Made by a program: the position numbers and the translations under genes. Shown here one piece after another: positions 27,761-36,694 of a stretch of 64,000 bases of DNA. A model generated the notes under the pieces. That model had not been told where the DNA came from, made no database searches, and saw only the letters and a list, made by a program, of their open reading frames with translations. Source of the stretch: Mycobacteroides chelonae (lineage in GTDB: Bacteria > Actinomycetota > Actinomycetes > Mycobacteriales > Mycobacteriaceae); NCBI RefSeq assembly GCF_016767715.1, contig NZ_CP050145.1, forward strand, positions 1,736,001-1,800,000. The letters are read 5' to 3'. Position 1 is the stretch's first letter; each line of letters begins with the position of its first letter.

Positions 27761-28699
27761 ATGGCCACAGATACGAACACTCCCGCACTGCGGGCGACAG
27801 ACCTGGTGAAGGAATATCCCGGCGCCGAGGCTCGAGCCGTCGACGGGCTGAATCTGATGATCCCGCAAGGCATCGTCTACTGCCTGCTCGGAAGGAACGG
27901 TGCCGGCAAGACCACCACCATCCGCATGGCGACCACACTGCTGGCGCCCACCAGCGGGGAGCTTGAGGTGCTCGGGATTCCGGTCGACAAGACCAAGGAG
28001 CTGCGCCCGCTGATCGGCGTGGCGCTGCAAGAGGTGGCGCTCGATCTGTGGATGTCGCCGGTCGAGCAGATCCGGATGAGCCTGGCAATCGCCGGTTGGC
28101 CCAAGGGGACGCGAAAGTCCCGCGAGGAAGAACTGGTCGAGCAGTTCGGCTTGGGCAGCTACCTGAACCGGAAGGTGGGTGCCCTCTCGGGCGGCATGCG
28201 CCGCCGCGTCGATGTCGCACTGGCGGTGGCCCACAACCCGCAGATGTTGTTCCTCGACGAGCCGTCCAGCGGGCTGGACATCGAAGGGAAACAGGAGGTG
28301 TGGAATGCCATCCGGCTGCTACGCGCCGAAGGGCGCACCGTCGTGTTGACGACACACGATATGGACGAGGCGGTGTCGCTCGCCGACGAGGTCGGCATTG
28401 TCAAGAGTGGTCAGCTTGTCGCCTCGGGTTCCACTCAGGAGTTCACCCGCAGTCACGGCTACGCGATCGAAATCTCCGCCGACGGTGACATCTCCGAAGA
28501 CACGGCCAAGGAATTGTCGGCCGTGGGCTACGCGGTGCAGCGGACGGACACCGGGACCCTCTCCGCAACAGTGGATTCCGCATCGGCATCGGAGCTGGGG
28601 GCACTGAGCGCCGAACTGGGCCGGATCGGTCTGGGCGCGGCCAATATCGAAGTGCGATCCACCTCGCTGCGCGACGCATTCCTGGAGGTAACCCAGTGA
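27761..28699 (+). CDS. DrrA-type ABC transporter ATP-binding protein
   Basis: 312 aa. Walker A GRNGAGKTT (44-52), signature LSGGMRRRVDVA, Walker B MLFLDEPSSGLD and a switch His (TTHDMDE). The C-terminal extension of about 90 aa is usual for DrrA-like lipid and drug exporters. Together with the following permease it forms an export pump; mycobacterial relatives export cell-envelope lipids made by neighbouring genes. Confidence 0.9.
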   Translation: MATDTNTPALRATDLVKEYPGAEARAVDGLNLMIPQGIVYCLLGRNGAGKTTTIRMATTLLAPTSGELEVLGIPVDKTKELRPLIGVALQEVALDLWMSPVEQIRMSLAIAGWPKGTRKSREEELVEQFGLGSYLNRKVGALSGGMRRRVDVALAVAHNPQMLFLDEPSSGLDIEGKQEVWNAIRLLRAEGRTVVLTTHDMDEAVSLADEVGIVKSGQLVASGSTQEFTRSHGYAIEISADGDISEDTAKELSAVGYAVQRTDTGTLSATVDSASASELGALSAELGRIGLGAANIEVRSTSLRDAFLEVTQ

Positions 28700-29466
28700 C
28701 CGCCTTGTCCAACACGGCACGACTTTTCCGCCGCTATGTCGTAGTGGGCTTGCGGCAGCCGGTTTTCGGGTTCATTTTCCCGATCGTGTTCCCGGTCGTT
28801 CTCGTGATCTTCGTACGCTCCATGTTCCAGCGCGTCGCCGATCTTCCGGGATTCCCGCTGTCCTCGTACACCGCGTACATCGCGCCGGGGCTCATCATGC
28901 TCATCCCGATGCTCGGCGCCGGATATGGCGCCGGCACACTCATCGACGAGATCAGATCGGGATTCACCGACCGGCTGCGGCTGTACGGTGTGTCCACCGG
29001 CCAGATCATGGCGGCCAAGATCGGCTTCGAGATGTTCCGCATCCTGCCGGCGGCGGTCATCGTCATCGCACTACTGGCCTTCCTCGACGCACCACTGCGG
29101 GCCGGTCTGCTCACCGGAGTTTTCCTGGTCCTGGTGATGTTCCTGTGGTCGGCGGCGTACAGCTCGCTGTTCTACCTGGTGGCATTGCGCACTCTCAATC
29201 CGCAGGCTCCGGTGGCGATGCTGCCACTGGCGTTGCCGGTGCTGTTCGTCAGCCAGGCCCTCATGCCCTCGGTGTTCCTGTCCGACTGGCTCAGGATCAG
29301 CATCAACGCTAACCCCTTCTCGCACATCGTGTCCGCCGCCTCCACGATCATGTACGGCGAATTCGACGCGATGCTCGTCGTCAAGGGTTCGCTGGTGGCC
29401 ATCGGCATGTTCGCACTGCTACAAATCCCCATCCATCTGGTGATCCGCCGGAAAATCGGCAAGTAG
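28696..29466 (+). CDS. ABC-2 type permease (DrrB-like)
   Basis: 256 aa with six hydrophobic segments and the ABC-2 layout: N-terminal cytoplasmic stretch, YTAYIAPGLIMLIPMLGAGYG, DEIRSGFTDRLRLYGVS intracellular loop, and a SQALMPSVFLSDWLRISINANPFSHIV re-entry motif. GTG start overlapping the ATPase stop. Expected to export the lipid product of this operon; opposite in direction to the Mce importer encoded downstream. Confidence 0.88.
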   Translation: MTALSNTARLFRRYVVVGLRQPVFGFIFPIVFPVVLVIFVRSMFQRVADLPGFPLSSYTAYIAPGLIMLIPMLGAGYGAGTLIDEIRSGFTDRLRLYGVSTGQIMAAKIGFEMFRILPAAVIVIALLAFLDAPLRAGLLTGVFLVLVMFLWSAAYSSLFYLVALRTLNPQAPVAMLPLALPVLFVSQALMPSVFLSDWLRISINANPFSHIVSAASTIMYGEFDAMLVVKGSLVAIGMFALLQIPIHLVIRRKIGK

Positions 29467-29479
29467 AGGCTTGGAAATA

Positions 29480-29722
29480 ATGGAAACCACGTCAGAAGTC
29501 CGCGAGTTCCTCATCGAGTTCATCGCCGAGGAACTCGAGATGCCCACCGGGGATGTCAACGACTTCTCCGAGTTGGTGGGTGATCTCGGATTCGACTCGC
29601 TATCGTTCGCGGTAGGAGTTTCGGAGATCAAGGGCCGCTTCGGCATTCAGCTGACCAAGGACGATGTCTTCGAGTGCAAGACACTCGGGGCGTTGATCGA
29701 GTTGGTGGAGAGCCGCCTGTGA
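29480..29722 (+). CDS. Acyl carrier protein
   Basis: 80 aa acidic ACP. The phosphopantetheine attachment serine is in GFDSLSF (Ser40), flanked by the usual four-helix pattern. ATG 29480 preferred; a TTG three codons upstream is possible. It overlaps the following acyl-AMP ligase by GTGA, so the ligase most probably loads this ACP. In the Caulobacter ceramide pathway a dedicated ACP and its ligase are likewise paired. Confidence 0.9.
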   Translation: METTSEVREFLIEFIAEELEMPTGDVNDFSELVGDLGFDSLSFAVGVSEIKGRFGIQLTKDDVFECKTLGALIELVESRL

Positions 29723-31380
29723 AGACGACGAACCCGGTGATCGACAGACTGCGCGACAGTGCTGCGGTCACCGAGCGCGGTCTCACCTGCGCGCCGATCA
29801 ACCCCGACGGGACCTCGCGGTTGGAGGAGCTGCGCGCCGTGTCGTGGGCCGACGTACACCAGCGGGGTCTGCTCATCGCGGGCTCCCTGCAGGCGGCGGG
29901 TGTGCGACCCGGCGATGCGGTGGCGGTATTGGCCGGTGCCCCTGGGGAAATCGCGCCGTTGGTGCAGGGCATATGGATGTCCGGCGCCTCGGTGACCATG
30001 CTGCATCAGCCCACGCACCGCTCCGACATGCAACTGTGGATCGAGGACACCGGCAAGGCGCTGGCCGCGGTGGGCTCCACGATCGTGGTGGTCGGTGATC
30101 CGTTCCTGGCGGCCGCGGGCCAGTTCGCGGCCGTGGGCGCTCGCGCTCTGGAGCTGCCCGGCCTGCTGACTGGCGCACCGGGGGAGATCATCGATACCAG
30201 CGAGGACGCTATTGCATTCTTGCAGTTGACTTCCGGATCGACCGGTACGCCGAAGGCGGTCAGCATCACCTACCGCAACATCGAAGCCAATCTGCGGGCG
30301 ATGGTGATTGCCTCGGGCGCCGATCCGGAATCCGATGTGGTGGTGAGCTGGCTGCCCCTCTTTCACGACATGGGCATGATGGGGTATCTCATCGTCCCGA
30401 TGTGCCGGGGGATGAACACCGTCAGCGTGACGCCCATGGATTTTCTAGGCAACCCGCTGCTATGGGCCGAGCTGATCAGCACCTACCGGGGCAGCATGAC
30501 TGCCGGACCGAACTTCGCGTACTCACTGCTGGCGCGCAGGCTGCGTAAGGCCGCCGACGGTGCTTACGATCTGTCCTCACTGCGGTTCGCGCTCAGCGGT
30601 GCCGAGGCCATCGACGTCGCCACCCTGGAACGCTTTGCGGCCGAGGGCGCCCGGTTCGGTATGCGGGCCGACGCGATCGTCCCCGCCTACGGGATGGCGG
30701 AGGCCACGCTGGCGGTTTCCTTCGTGCGCCGAGGTGAGGGTTTCCAGGTATTGCCCCCGCATCCCGATCTGGTCGCCGGCCCGGGAGAAGAGGCGAGCGC
30801 CCGTGTTGCGCTGGGGCTTCCGCTACCGGGGTGTGAGGTGCGGGTGGTGGCCGAGGACCGCTCGGTGCTGCCCACAGGGACGATCGGTGAGCTCGAGATC
30901 CGTGGGGAGAATGTCACCGCCGGGTACCGCACCGCGGCGGGATTCGAATCGATGCTCGATGCGCAGGGCTGGCTGTCCACGGGTGATATCGGGTATCTCA
31001 CCGCGGATGGGCAGCCGGTGATCTGCGGCCGCAAGAAGGACATCCTGATCATCTCGGGTCGCAACGTGCACCCCGAGGACATCGAACGGTCGGTCGTGGG
31101 AGTCCCGGGCGTGAGGTCGGGCGGTGTCGCCGCGGTGCGTCTGTCCACCGCTGCGGCGGGCGAGGGGTTCGCGATGGTGGCGGAGTCTGCGTCGCATGCC
31201 GACGGCGATGAGAGCGCACGCATTCGGGCCGAAGTGGCCGACCGCGTCTACCGCAGTCTGGGGGTGAGCCCACGTGATGTCCATGTGGTCCCCGCCGGAT
31301 GGATCCCCAAGACATCCTCGGGGAAGCTGCGCAGGAAAGCGACCACTGAACGGCTGACGAGGTGTGAACCGACCCGATGA
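29719..31380 (+). CDS. Fatty acyl-AMP ligase / acyl-ACP synthetase (FadD/FAAL family)
   Basis: 553 aa adenylate-forming enzyme. A3 motif LTSGSTGTPKA (170-180), A5-like IVPAYGMAEAT, A7-A8 GWLSTGDIGYL and CGRKKDILIISGRNVHPEDIE, catalytic Lys in PKTSSGKLRRK near the C-terminus. FAAL-like features include the insertion-type middle and WLPLFHDMGMMG. Coupled GTG start on the ACP stop. It activates a fatty acid and loads it onto the ACP. Confidence 0.88.
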   Translation: MKTTNPVIDRLRDSAAVTERGLTCAPINPDGTSRLEELRAVSWADVHQRGLLIAGSLQAAGVRPGDAVAVLAGAPGEIAPLVQGIWMSGASVTMLHQPTHRSDMQLWIEDTGKALAAVGSTIVVVGDPFLAAAGQFAAVGARALELPGLLTGAPGEIIDTSEDAIAFLQLTSGSTGTPKAVSITYRNIEANLRAMVIASGADPESDVVVSWLPLFHDMGMMGYLIVPMCRGMNTVSVTPMDFLGNPLLWAELISTYRGSMTAGPNFAYSLLARRLRKAADGAYDLSSLRFALSGAEAIDVATLERFAAEGARFGMRADAIVPAYGMAEATLAVSFVRRGEGFQVLPPHPDLVAGPGEEASARVALGLPLPGCEVRVVAEDRSVLPTGTIGELEIRGENVTAGYRTAAGFESMLDAQGWLSTGDIGYLTADGQPVICGRKKDILIISGRNVHPEDIERSVVGVPGVRSGGVAAVRLSTAAAGEGFAMVAESASHADGDESARIRAEVADRVYRSLGVSPRDVHVVPAGWIPKTSSGKLRRKATTERLTRCEPTR

Positions 31381-32246
31381 CGACACGGGAACAACAGGTC
31401 CGTGTCCGCTCTCTTATGTCCAAAGTGGTTCGCCCACTCGGTGATCAAAGTGCGGGCTATCTGCGGCGCCATCCGATTGCCGCACTCACCACAGTGGGTG
31501 AGCAGTTCGTTCTTGGCATGCACACGCTGCGGTATTTCGCGGTCGATGTGGTGACGGGCCGCTTTCAGTGGGCAGAGTTCGTGCGGCAGGCATCCTTCAT
31601 GGCGGGCACGGCGGTGATGCCGACGGTGCTGGTGGCACTGCCCATCGGGGTAACACTCTCGATCCAATTCGCACTGCTGGCTGGCCAGGTCGGCGCAACC
31701 TCGCTGGCGGGCGCGGCCAGTGGGTTGGCTGTGGTGCGGCAGGCCGCCTCGTTGGTAGCGGCGATGCTGCTGGCCTCGGCGGTGGGTTCGGCGATGACTG
31801 CCGATCTCGGGTGCCGGACCATGCGCGAGGAGACCGCGGCCATGGAGGTCATGGGGGTATCGGTGGTGCGGCGCCTTGTGGTGCCGCGCTTCGCGGCGGC
31901 GATCGTTGTCGGTATTGCCCTGACCGGTGTGGTCTGCTTTGTCGGGTTCCTGGCCAGCTACTTGTTCAACGTCTACGTACAGGGCGGTGCCCCAGGGAGT
32001 TTCGTCGCGACCTTCGCATCGTTCGCGTCCACGGGAGATCTGCTATTGGCGCTGTTGAAGGCCGCGGTGTACGGCGCCATCGTGGCGGTGATCGCCTGCC
32101 AGAAGGGGCTGGCCGCACACGGCGGGCCGACCGGGGTGGCCAACTCGGTCAACGCGGCAGTGGTGGAATCTGTGCTGCTCCTGATGATCGTCAACGTTGT
32201 GGTCAGCCAGGTCTACACCATGTTGTTCCCACGGGGGGTGCTGTGA
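31377..32246 (+). CDS. yrbEA: YrbEA/MlaE-type permease of an Mce transporter
   Basis: 289 aa, six hydrophobic segments, with the EExDA-like loop region (CRTMREETAAMEVMGVSVVRRLVVPR) that contacts the ATPase MceG/Mkl. Pairs with the next gene to form the membrane part of an Mce lipid importer. ATGA overlap with the ligase, which ties the importer translationally to the biosynthetic genes. No MceG-type ATPase gene is in the window; in mycobacteria a single unlinked one serves all Mce systems. Confidence 0.9.
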   Translation: MTTREQQVRVRSLMSKVVRPLGDQSAGYLRRHPIAALTTVGEQFVLGMHTLRYFAVDVVTGRFQWAEFVRQASFMAGTAVMPTVLVALPIGVTLSIQFALLAGQVGATSLAGAASGLAVVRQAASLVAAMLLASAVGSAMTADLGCRTMREETAAMEVMGVSVVRRLVVPRFAAAIVVGIALTGVVCFVGFLASYLFNVYVQGGAPGSFVATFASFASTGDLLLALLKAAVYGAIVAVIACQKGLAAHGGPTGVANSVNAAVVESVLLLMIVNVVVSQVYTMLFPRGVL

Positions 32247-33103
32247 CGGCGACCCTGACGGAGCCTCGGGTGGCGTTGCCTCCGCGGGCCTTCCACGCCG
32301 ATGCCGCGATGAGGCCGCTGGCGCGATTCGGCCACATGGTGACCTTCTTCCTGCACGCCTTCCTGGCGATCCCGATCGCGCTGCGCCGGTACCGGCGGGA
32401 GTTCCTGCGCCTGCTTTCCGATATCACCTGGGGCAACGGGTCGATCGTTGTCGGCGGCGGGACTGCCGGTGTGGTGTTGGTACTGGGTGTCACCACCGGT
32501 GCCCTGGTGGCGATCGAGGGTTACAACTTCCTGGAACTGATGGGCCTGGGGCCTGCCACGGGTGTCATCTCTTCGTTGGTGACCACCCGTGAGCTGGCTC
32601 CGATCATGGCCGCGTTGGCCTTCGCCGTGCAGGCGGGCTGCCGCTTCACCACCCAGCTTGGGTCCATGCGCATCGCCGAAGAAGTCGACGCCATGGATTC
32701 CCTTGCCATCCGACCGATTCCGTATCTGGTGACGACCCGCCTATTGGCCTCCGTGGTCGCCATCATCCCGCTGTATGTGGCGTGCCTGACGATCAGTTAT
32801 CTGTCCTGCCAGGTGATGGTGGGCATTGTCAGCGGCGGCTCGCTGGGCCCGTACCTGCACTACTTCACGCTGCTGTCCAGCGGCACGGATATCGCCTACT
32901 CGGTCTTCAAGGCCATCGTCTTCGTCTGGATAGCCTCGGCGGTGCAGTGCTACTACGGATTCTGCGCAGACGGCGGGCCGGAAGGGGTGGGCATCGCCGC
33001 GGGACACGCGATGCGCGCCAGCATCACCGCAGTGATCGTCGTCAACATGTTGCTCACCATGGCGCTGTGGAGTGTCGACTCCGGCGCAAGGTTCGGAGGA
33101 TGA
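32243..33103 (+). CDS. yrbEB: YrbEB/MlaE-type permease of an Mce transporter
   Basis: 286 aa. Contains TTRELAPIMAALAFAVQAGCRFTTQLGSMRIAEEVDAMDSLAI, the classic MlaE ATPase-coupling motif EExDAM, and five to six membrane spans. GTG start overlapping yrbEA. A longer reading of this frame upstream is only a shadow of yrbEA. Partner of YrbEA in the Mce complex. Confidence 0.92.
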   Translation: MTATLTEPRVALPPRAFHADAAMRPLARFGHMVTFFLHAFLAIPIALRRYRREFLRLLSDITWGNGSIVVGGGTAGVVLVLGVTTGALVAIEGYNFLELMGLGPATGVISSLVTTRELAPIMAALAFAVQAGCRFTTQLGSMRIAEEVDAMDSLAIRPIPYLVTTRLLASVVAIIPLYVACLTISYLSCQVMVGIVSGGSLGPYLHYFTLLSSGTDIAYSVFKAIVFVWIASAVQCYYGFCADGGPEGVGIAAGHAMRASITAVIVVNMLLTMALWSVDSGARFGG

Positions 33104-33104
33104 G

Positions 33105-34613
33105 GTGACGAATCAGCTTGGCATTCATTACGACCTGGACGGTGTGCGCTTCACCCGTCGCCAGCTGCTGATGCGCGGAGGTGCCGCGTTGGTCGCGGTT
33201 GCCGCCATCACATCGGCGTTGTTGATCAAGTCGACGGGTGTGCTGGACCGGTACATCGACATCGTCGCCGAGCTCCGCAACGTCGGCGACGGGCTGCCGC
33301 CGCGCTCCGATGTGAAGTATCGGGGCGTGCTCGTCGGTGCCGTGGAGAGCGTCACCCCGGCAGCCGGTGCCCAACCCAACCGGATACACGTGCGGCTCAA
33401 ACATGGGTATGCCACGTCCATCCCCGGGACCGTCACCGCCCGTGTGGTCCCGAGCAATGTCTTCGCGGTCTCCGCCCTGCAACTCGTCGACCACGGACCC
33501 GGCGCACCCATCCGTGAGGGCGGGCATATCGCCGAGGACACCCGCCTACCGACCGTGCTGTTTCAGACCACCGTCAACAAGCTGCGCGAGATCCTGACCG
33601 CCGGAGGTCGCGGCCGCGAAGATCAATCCCTGGGCGTTCTGGCCGCGGTTGGCGCGGCCACAGATCACCGCCGAGCCGAACTACTCACCAGTGCAGCGCA
33701 ACTCGACCGCATACTGGATCAGCTCAACGCTATTGTCGCGACCGACCAGGGGCCTTCGACGGTATCGGCATTGGTGCAGGCTGCCCACGGGTTGTCTGCG
33801 ACCGCGCCGGATCTGGTGGATGCCCTGCATCAGGCGGTGAAACCCATGCAGACTCTCGCCGAGAAGCGCGAACAGTTGCGTACATTCATCGGCGCCGGGG
33901 TGCACACCACCGGCACCACGGTGGATTCGCTGCAGAACCACACCGACCAGATCATCCAGATCACCACCGATCTGACGCCTGTGCTGGGGGTGCTGGCCGA
34001 CAACGCCGAGCATTTCGTGCCGATCACCCAGCGCATCACCAAGTTCTCGGACACCTTTTTCCAGGAAGTCTGGGACCCGGAACTGGCTACGGCCCGGGGC
34101 CGAGTGAACCTGTCGTTCACTCCCTCCTACTCCTATACCCGCGCCGACTGCCCGCGCTACGGGGAACTCAAGGGACCCAGCTGTTTCACCGCTCCCCAGA
34201 TCGCGGTGCGCCCGGACTTGCCCGAGGTATTGCTGCCGCAGAACTATCATCCGCCGGCCAGCTTGGCGCCGCCGCCGGGAACTGTGGTCGGTGACAATGG
34301 CAATCTCGTCGCCGTTGGGCCGCCCCTGGTCAACCCCAATCCCAACCTGCATGACCCCAATCCGCCGGTGCCGTCGTGGCTCACCCCGGCGCCACCGGTA
34401 CCCGGCAGCGCCGACCCGGGGGACATCGCCGTCGCACCGGCATCCTTCGGTGGAAACGTGGGACCCGTCGGCAGTGCGCAAGAGCGGGGTCAGCTAGGCC
34501 GAATTCTCGGGCAGCCGGCCACAGCGGCAGATCAGCTGATCCTCGGGCCTATCGCTCGCGGCACGACCGTGACCCGTAACCAGCACGCGCACAACGAGGA
34601 AGGCGCCCAATGA
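33105..34613 (+). CDS. mceA: Mce protein, MceA position
   Basis: 502 aa. One N-terminal membrane anchor (about residues 20-45), MCE domain with LPPRSDVKYRGVLVGAVESVTP, a helical needle region, and a long Pro-rich C-terminal tail (about 100 aa). Six different Mce subunits assemble into the heterohexameric tunnel for lipids across the periplasm. GTG start 1 nt after yrbEB with GGAGG 5 nt upstream. The paralogue group (mce1-4 or other) cannot be assigned by eye. Confidence 0.9.
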   Translation: MTNQLGIHYDLDGVRFTRRQLLMRGGAALVAVAAITSALLIKSTGVLDRYIDIVAELRNVGDGLPPRSDVKYRGVLVGAVESVTPAAGAQPNRIHVRLKHGYATSIPGTVTARVVPSNVFAVSALQLVDHGPGAPIREGGHIAEDTRLPTVLFQTTVNKLREILTAGGRGREDQSLGVLAAVGAATDHRRAELLTSAAQLDRILDQLNAIVATDQGPSTVSALVQAAHGLSATAPDLVDALHQAVKPMQTLAEKREQLRTFIGAGVHTTGTTVDSLQNHTDQIIQITTDLTPVLGVLADNAEHFVPITQRITKFSDTFFQEVWDPELATARGRVNLSFTPSYSYTRADCPRYGELKGPSCFTAPQIAVRPDLPEVLLPQNYHPPASLAPPPGTVVGDNGNLVAVGPPLVNPNPNLHDPNPPVPSWLTPAPPVPGSADPGDIAVAPASFGGNVGPVGSAQERGQLGRILGQPATAADQLILGPIARGTTVTRNQHAHNEEGAQ

Positions 34614-35677
34614 GACATTCGGCAACACGCGCCCCTCTTGTCGGTTTGATTGTCTTCCTGGTGATGGCCACGGTGCTCACCTGGCTCGTGTACGTCACGC
34701 TGCGCCGGGACGTCAGGGGCTCCACGGTGCCCTACACGGCGATGTTCACCGACGTCTTCGGACTGCGCGAGGGTGACGACGTCCGGATCGCGGGGGTTCG
34801 TGTGGGCAGAGTCGAGGGTGTCGAGCTCAACGGGACGCTCGCGAAGGTGAGTTTCGCCGTCCAGGACGATCAGCGGCTTCCCGACAGCACGACCGCATCG
34901 GTGACGTATCAGAACATCGTGGGTCAGCGATATCTCGCACTGGCTCAGGGACACTCAGGAAGCGGCGCCTTGCTGGCGCCCGGTGGTGTCATCCCGGTCG
35001 AGCGGACCGAACCCTCCTTCGACATCGGTACCCTGCTCAACGGATACGAGCCACTTTTCGCGGTGCTGGACCCCGCTCAGGTGAACAACCTCACCCAGGC
35101 GGTGATCGGGTCGCTGCAGGGCGATACCGCGGCATTCGCGACGCTGGTGGACCAGACATCGACGCTGACGAAGACATTCACCGGCCGCGATGACGCGTTG
35201 GATCATGTGATCGGCAGTCTGGACAGCGTGGTGGGCAGCCTCGCGGCTCAGAACAAGGACTTCGAGGATGCCATCGCCGCCACCCGCCAGGTGGTCGGCC
35301 AGTTCGATAGCCGCCGTCCGGAATTGGTGTCCTCGGTCGGGAAGATGACCGAGGTGGTCAGGAACCTGTCCCGGATCGCCAAGGACGTGAATCCTTCCGT
35401 ACACGAATTGCTCACGCGGGAACCGGGTTACACCCGGCACATGCTGAACATCGAACCGCAGCTCGCCTACACGGGACTCAACACCCCGCTGTTCCTCAAG
35501 GGACTGGCCCGGATGTTCGGGGAGGGTTCCTACATGAACGCCTACGCCTGTGATGTGAACGCCTACGGATTCTTCCCGGGGCTCAACGACGTGGTCCCGA
35601 TCATCGTCGACGCAGCCACTCCGGGCGGTAAGGCCAAGCACACGGCGCGGTGCAGGAACGCAGGCGACGGTGGGTAA
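34610..35677 (+). CDS. mceB: Mce protein, MceB position
   Basis: 355 aa. N-terminal anchor LVGLIVFLVMATVLTWLVYVTL, MCE core FTDVFGLREGDDVRIAGVRVGRVEGVEL, helical domain and a Cys-containing C-terminal Mce-family end (YACDVNAYGFFPGL...RCRNAG). ATGA overlap with mceA. Second of the six tunnel subunits. Confidence 0.9.
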   Translation: MRHSATRAPLVGLIVFLVMATVLTWLVYVTLRRDVRGSTVPYTAMFTDVFGLREGDDVRIAGVRVGRVEGVELNGTLAKVSFAVQDDQRLPDSTTASVTYQNIVGQRYLALAQGHSGSGALLAPGGVIPVERTEPSFDIGTLLNGYEPLFAVLDPAQVNNLTQAVIGSLQGDTAAFATLVDQTSTLTKTFTGRDDALDHVIGSLDSVVGSLAAQNKDFEDAIAATRQVVGQFDSRRPELVSSVGKMTEVVRNLSRIAKDVNPSVHELLTREPGYTRHMLNIEPQLAYTGLNTPLFLKGLARMFGEGSYMNAYACDVNAYGFFPGLNDVVPIIVDAATPGGKAKHTARCRNAGDGG

Positions 35678-36694
35678 ATGATGAGACCGCTGGACTCCTA
35701 CAACAAGACCTGGCTCGGTGTGATCGCCGTGGCCGTCGTCGCCGTGCTCATCGGTGCTCTGCTGCTGGTGAAGGAATTGGGAATCGGATACCGGCAGTTC
35801 ACCGGAGAGTTCCTGCAGGCCGCCGCGCTGCGGCCGGGCAACATCGTCGCCGTCGCGGGGGTGCAGGTGGGTTCGGTGACCGGGGTGCGGTTGTCGGGTG
35901 ATCGCGTGGAGGTCACCTTCCGGGTGCGTGACAACGTGCCGGTCGGCGCCGAGTCCCGGGCCGCCATCAAGATCACGACCTTGTTCGGTTCTCGTTATGT
36001 CGATCTGCGCCCCGCGGGTGCGGGGCCACTCGCGGGGCGGCGGATCGGCCTGCAGCACACCGAGGTTCCCTATGATCTGCAGGCAGCGCTGGCCGACTCC
36101 ACCCGAACCTTCGAGCAGGTGGACGCCGATCGCATTGCCTCCTCGCTGGGTGTTCTGGGCACTCAGCTGGACGGGCTGCCCAACGTGGTGCCACAGGCCA
36201 TGGAGAACGTGCGCGCCCTGTCCGCGGTCATCGCGCAGCGGCGCGAACAGCTGGGCACCCTGCTGGCCAGCACCGAGAAGGTCACCGGCATGCTGCGCCG
36301 CCAGCAGTCCGATATCGGCACCTTCATCCGGCAGGGACAGGAGCTGGTGGGCGAATTCGTGGCGCGCTCGGCCGCCTTCCACGCGATGATGCGCTCGCTG
36401 CAGAGCATCGTGGCGTCGCTGCGCACCATCGTGGTCGGCGATCACCGTGCACTCGACGGTGTCATCCAGACCCTGGAGGAACTCAGCGGCAAGCTTGCCG
36501 AGCAGGATGCCTTGTTGCGCAACCTGCTCCAGATCGCGCCGGTTCCCATTCGCGAGATCGCCAACGCCACCGGACTTGGCAACTCCATCGAGGGCAATCC
36601 GCCGGGCGGCGCGCTCATCGACTCGTGGATGTGTGCGATCAGCGGGCGCGCCAAGCAATTCGGGATGATCCAGTACTTCAAGGACTGCCAGTGA
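35678..36694 (+). CDS. mceC: Mce protein, MceC position
   Basis: 338 aa. Membrane anchor at about 10-30, MCE domain AAALRPGNIVAVAGVQVGSVTGVRL, long coiled-coil-like helices (QRREQLGTLLASTEKVTGMLRRQQSDIG) and a C-terminal Cys pair (WMCAISGR...FKDC). Starts directly after the mceB stop; ATG 35681 one codon later is equally possible. Confidence 0.9.
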   Translation: MMRPLDSYNKTWLGVIAVAVVAVLIGALLLVKELGIGYRQFTGEFLQAAALRPGNIVAVAGVQVGSVTGVRLSGDRVEVTFRVRDNVPVGAESRAAIKITTLFGSRYVDLRPAGAGPLAGRRIGLQHTEVPYDLQAALADSTRTFEQVDADRIASSLGVLGTQLDGLPNVVPQAMENVRALSAVIAQRREQLGTLLASTEKVTGMLRRQQSDIGTFIRQGQELVGEFVARSAAFHAMMRSLQSIVASLRTIVVGDHRALDGVIQTLEELSGKLAEQDALLRNLLQIAPVPIREIANATGLGNSIEGNPPGGALIDSWMCAISGRAKQFGMIQYFKDCQ

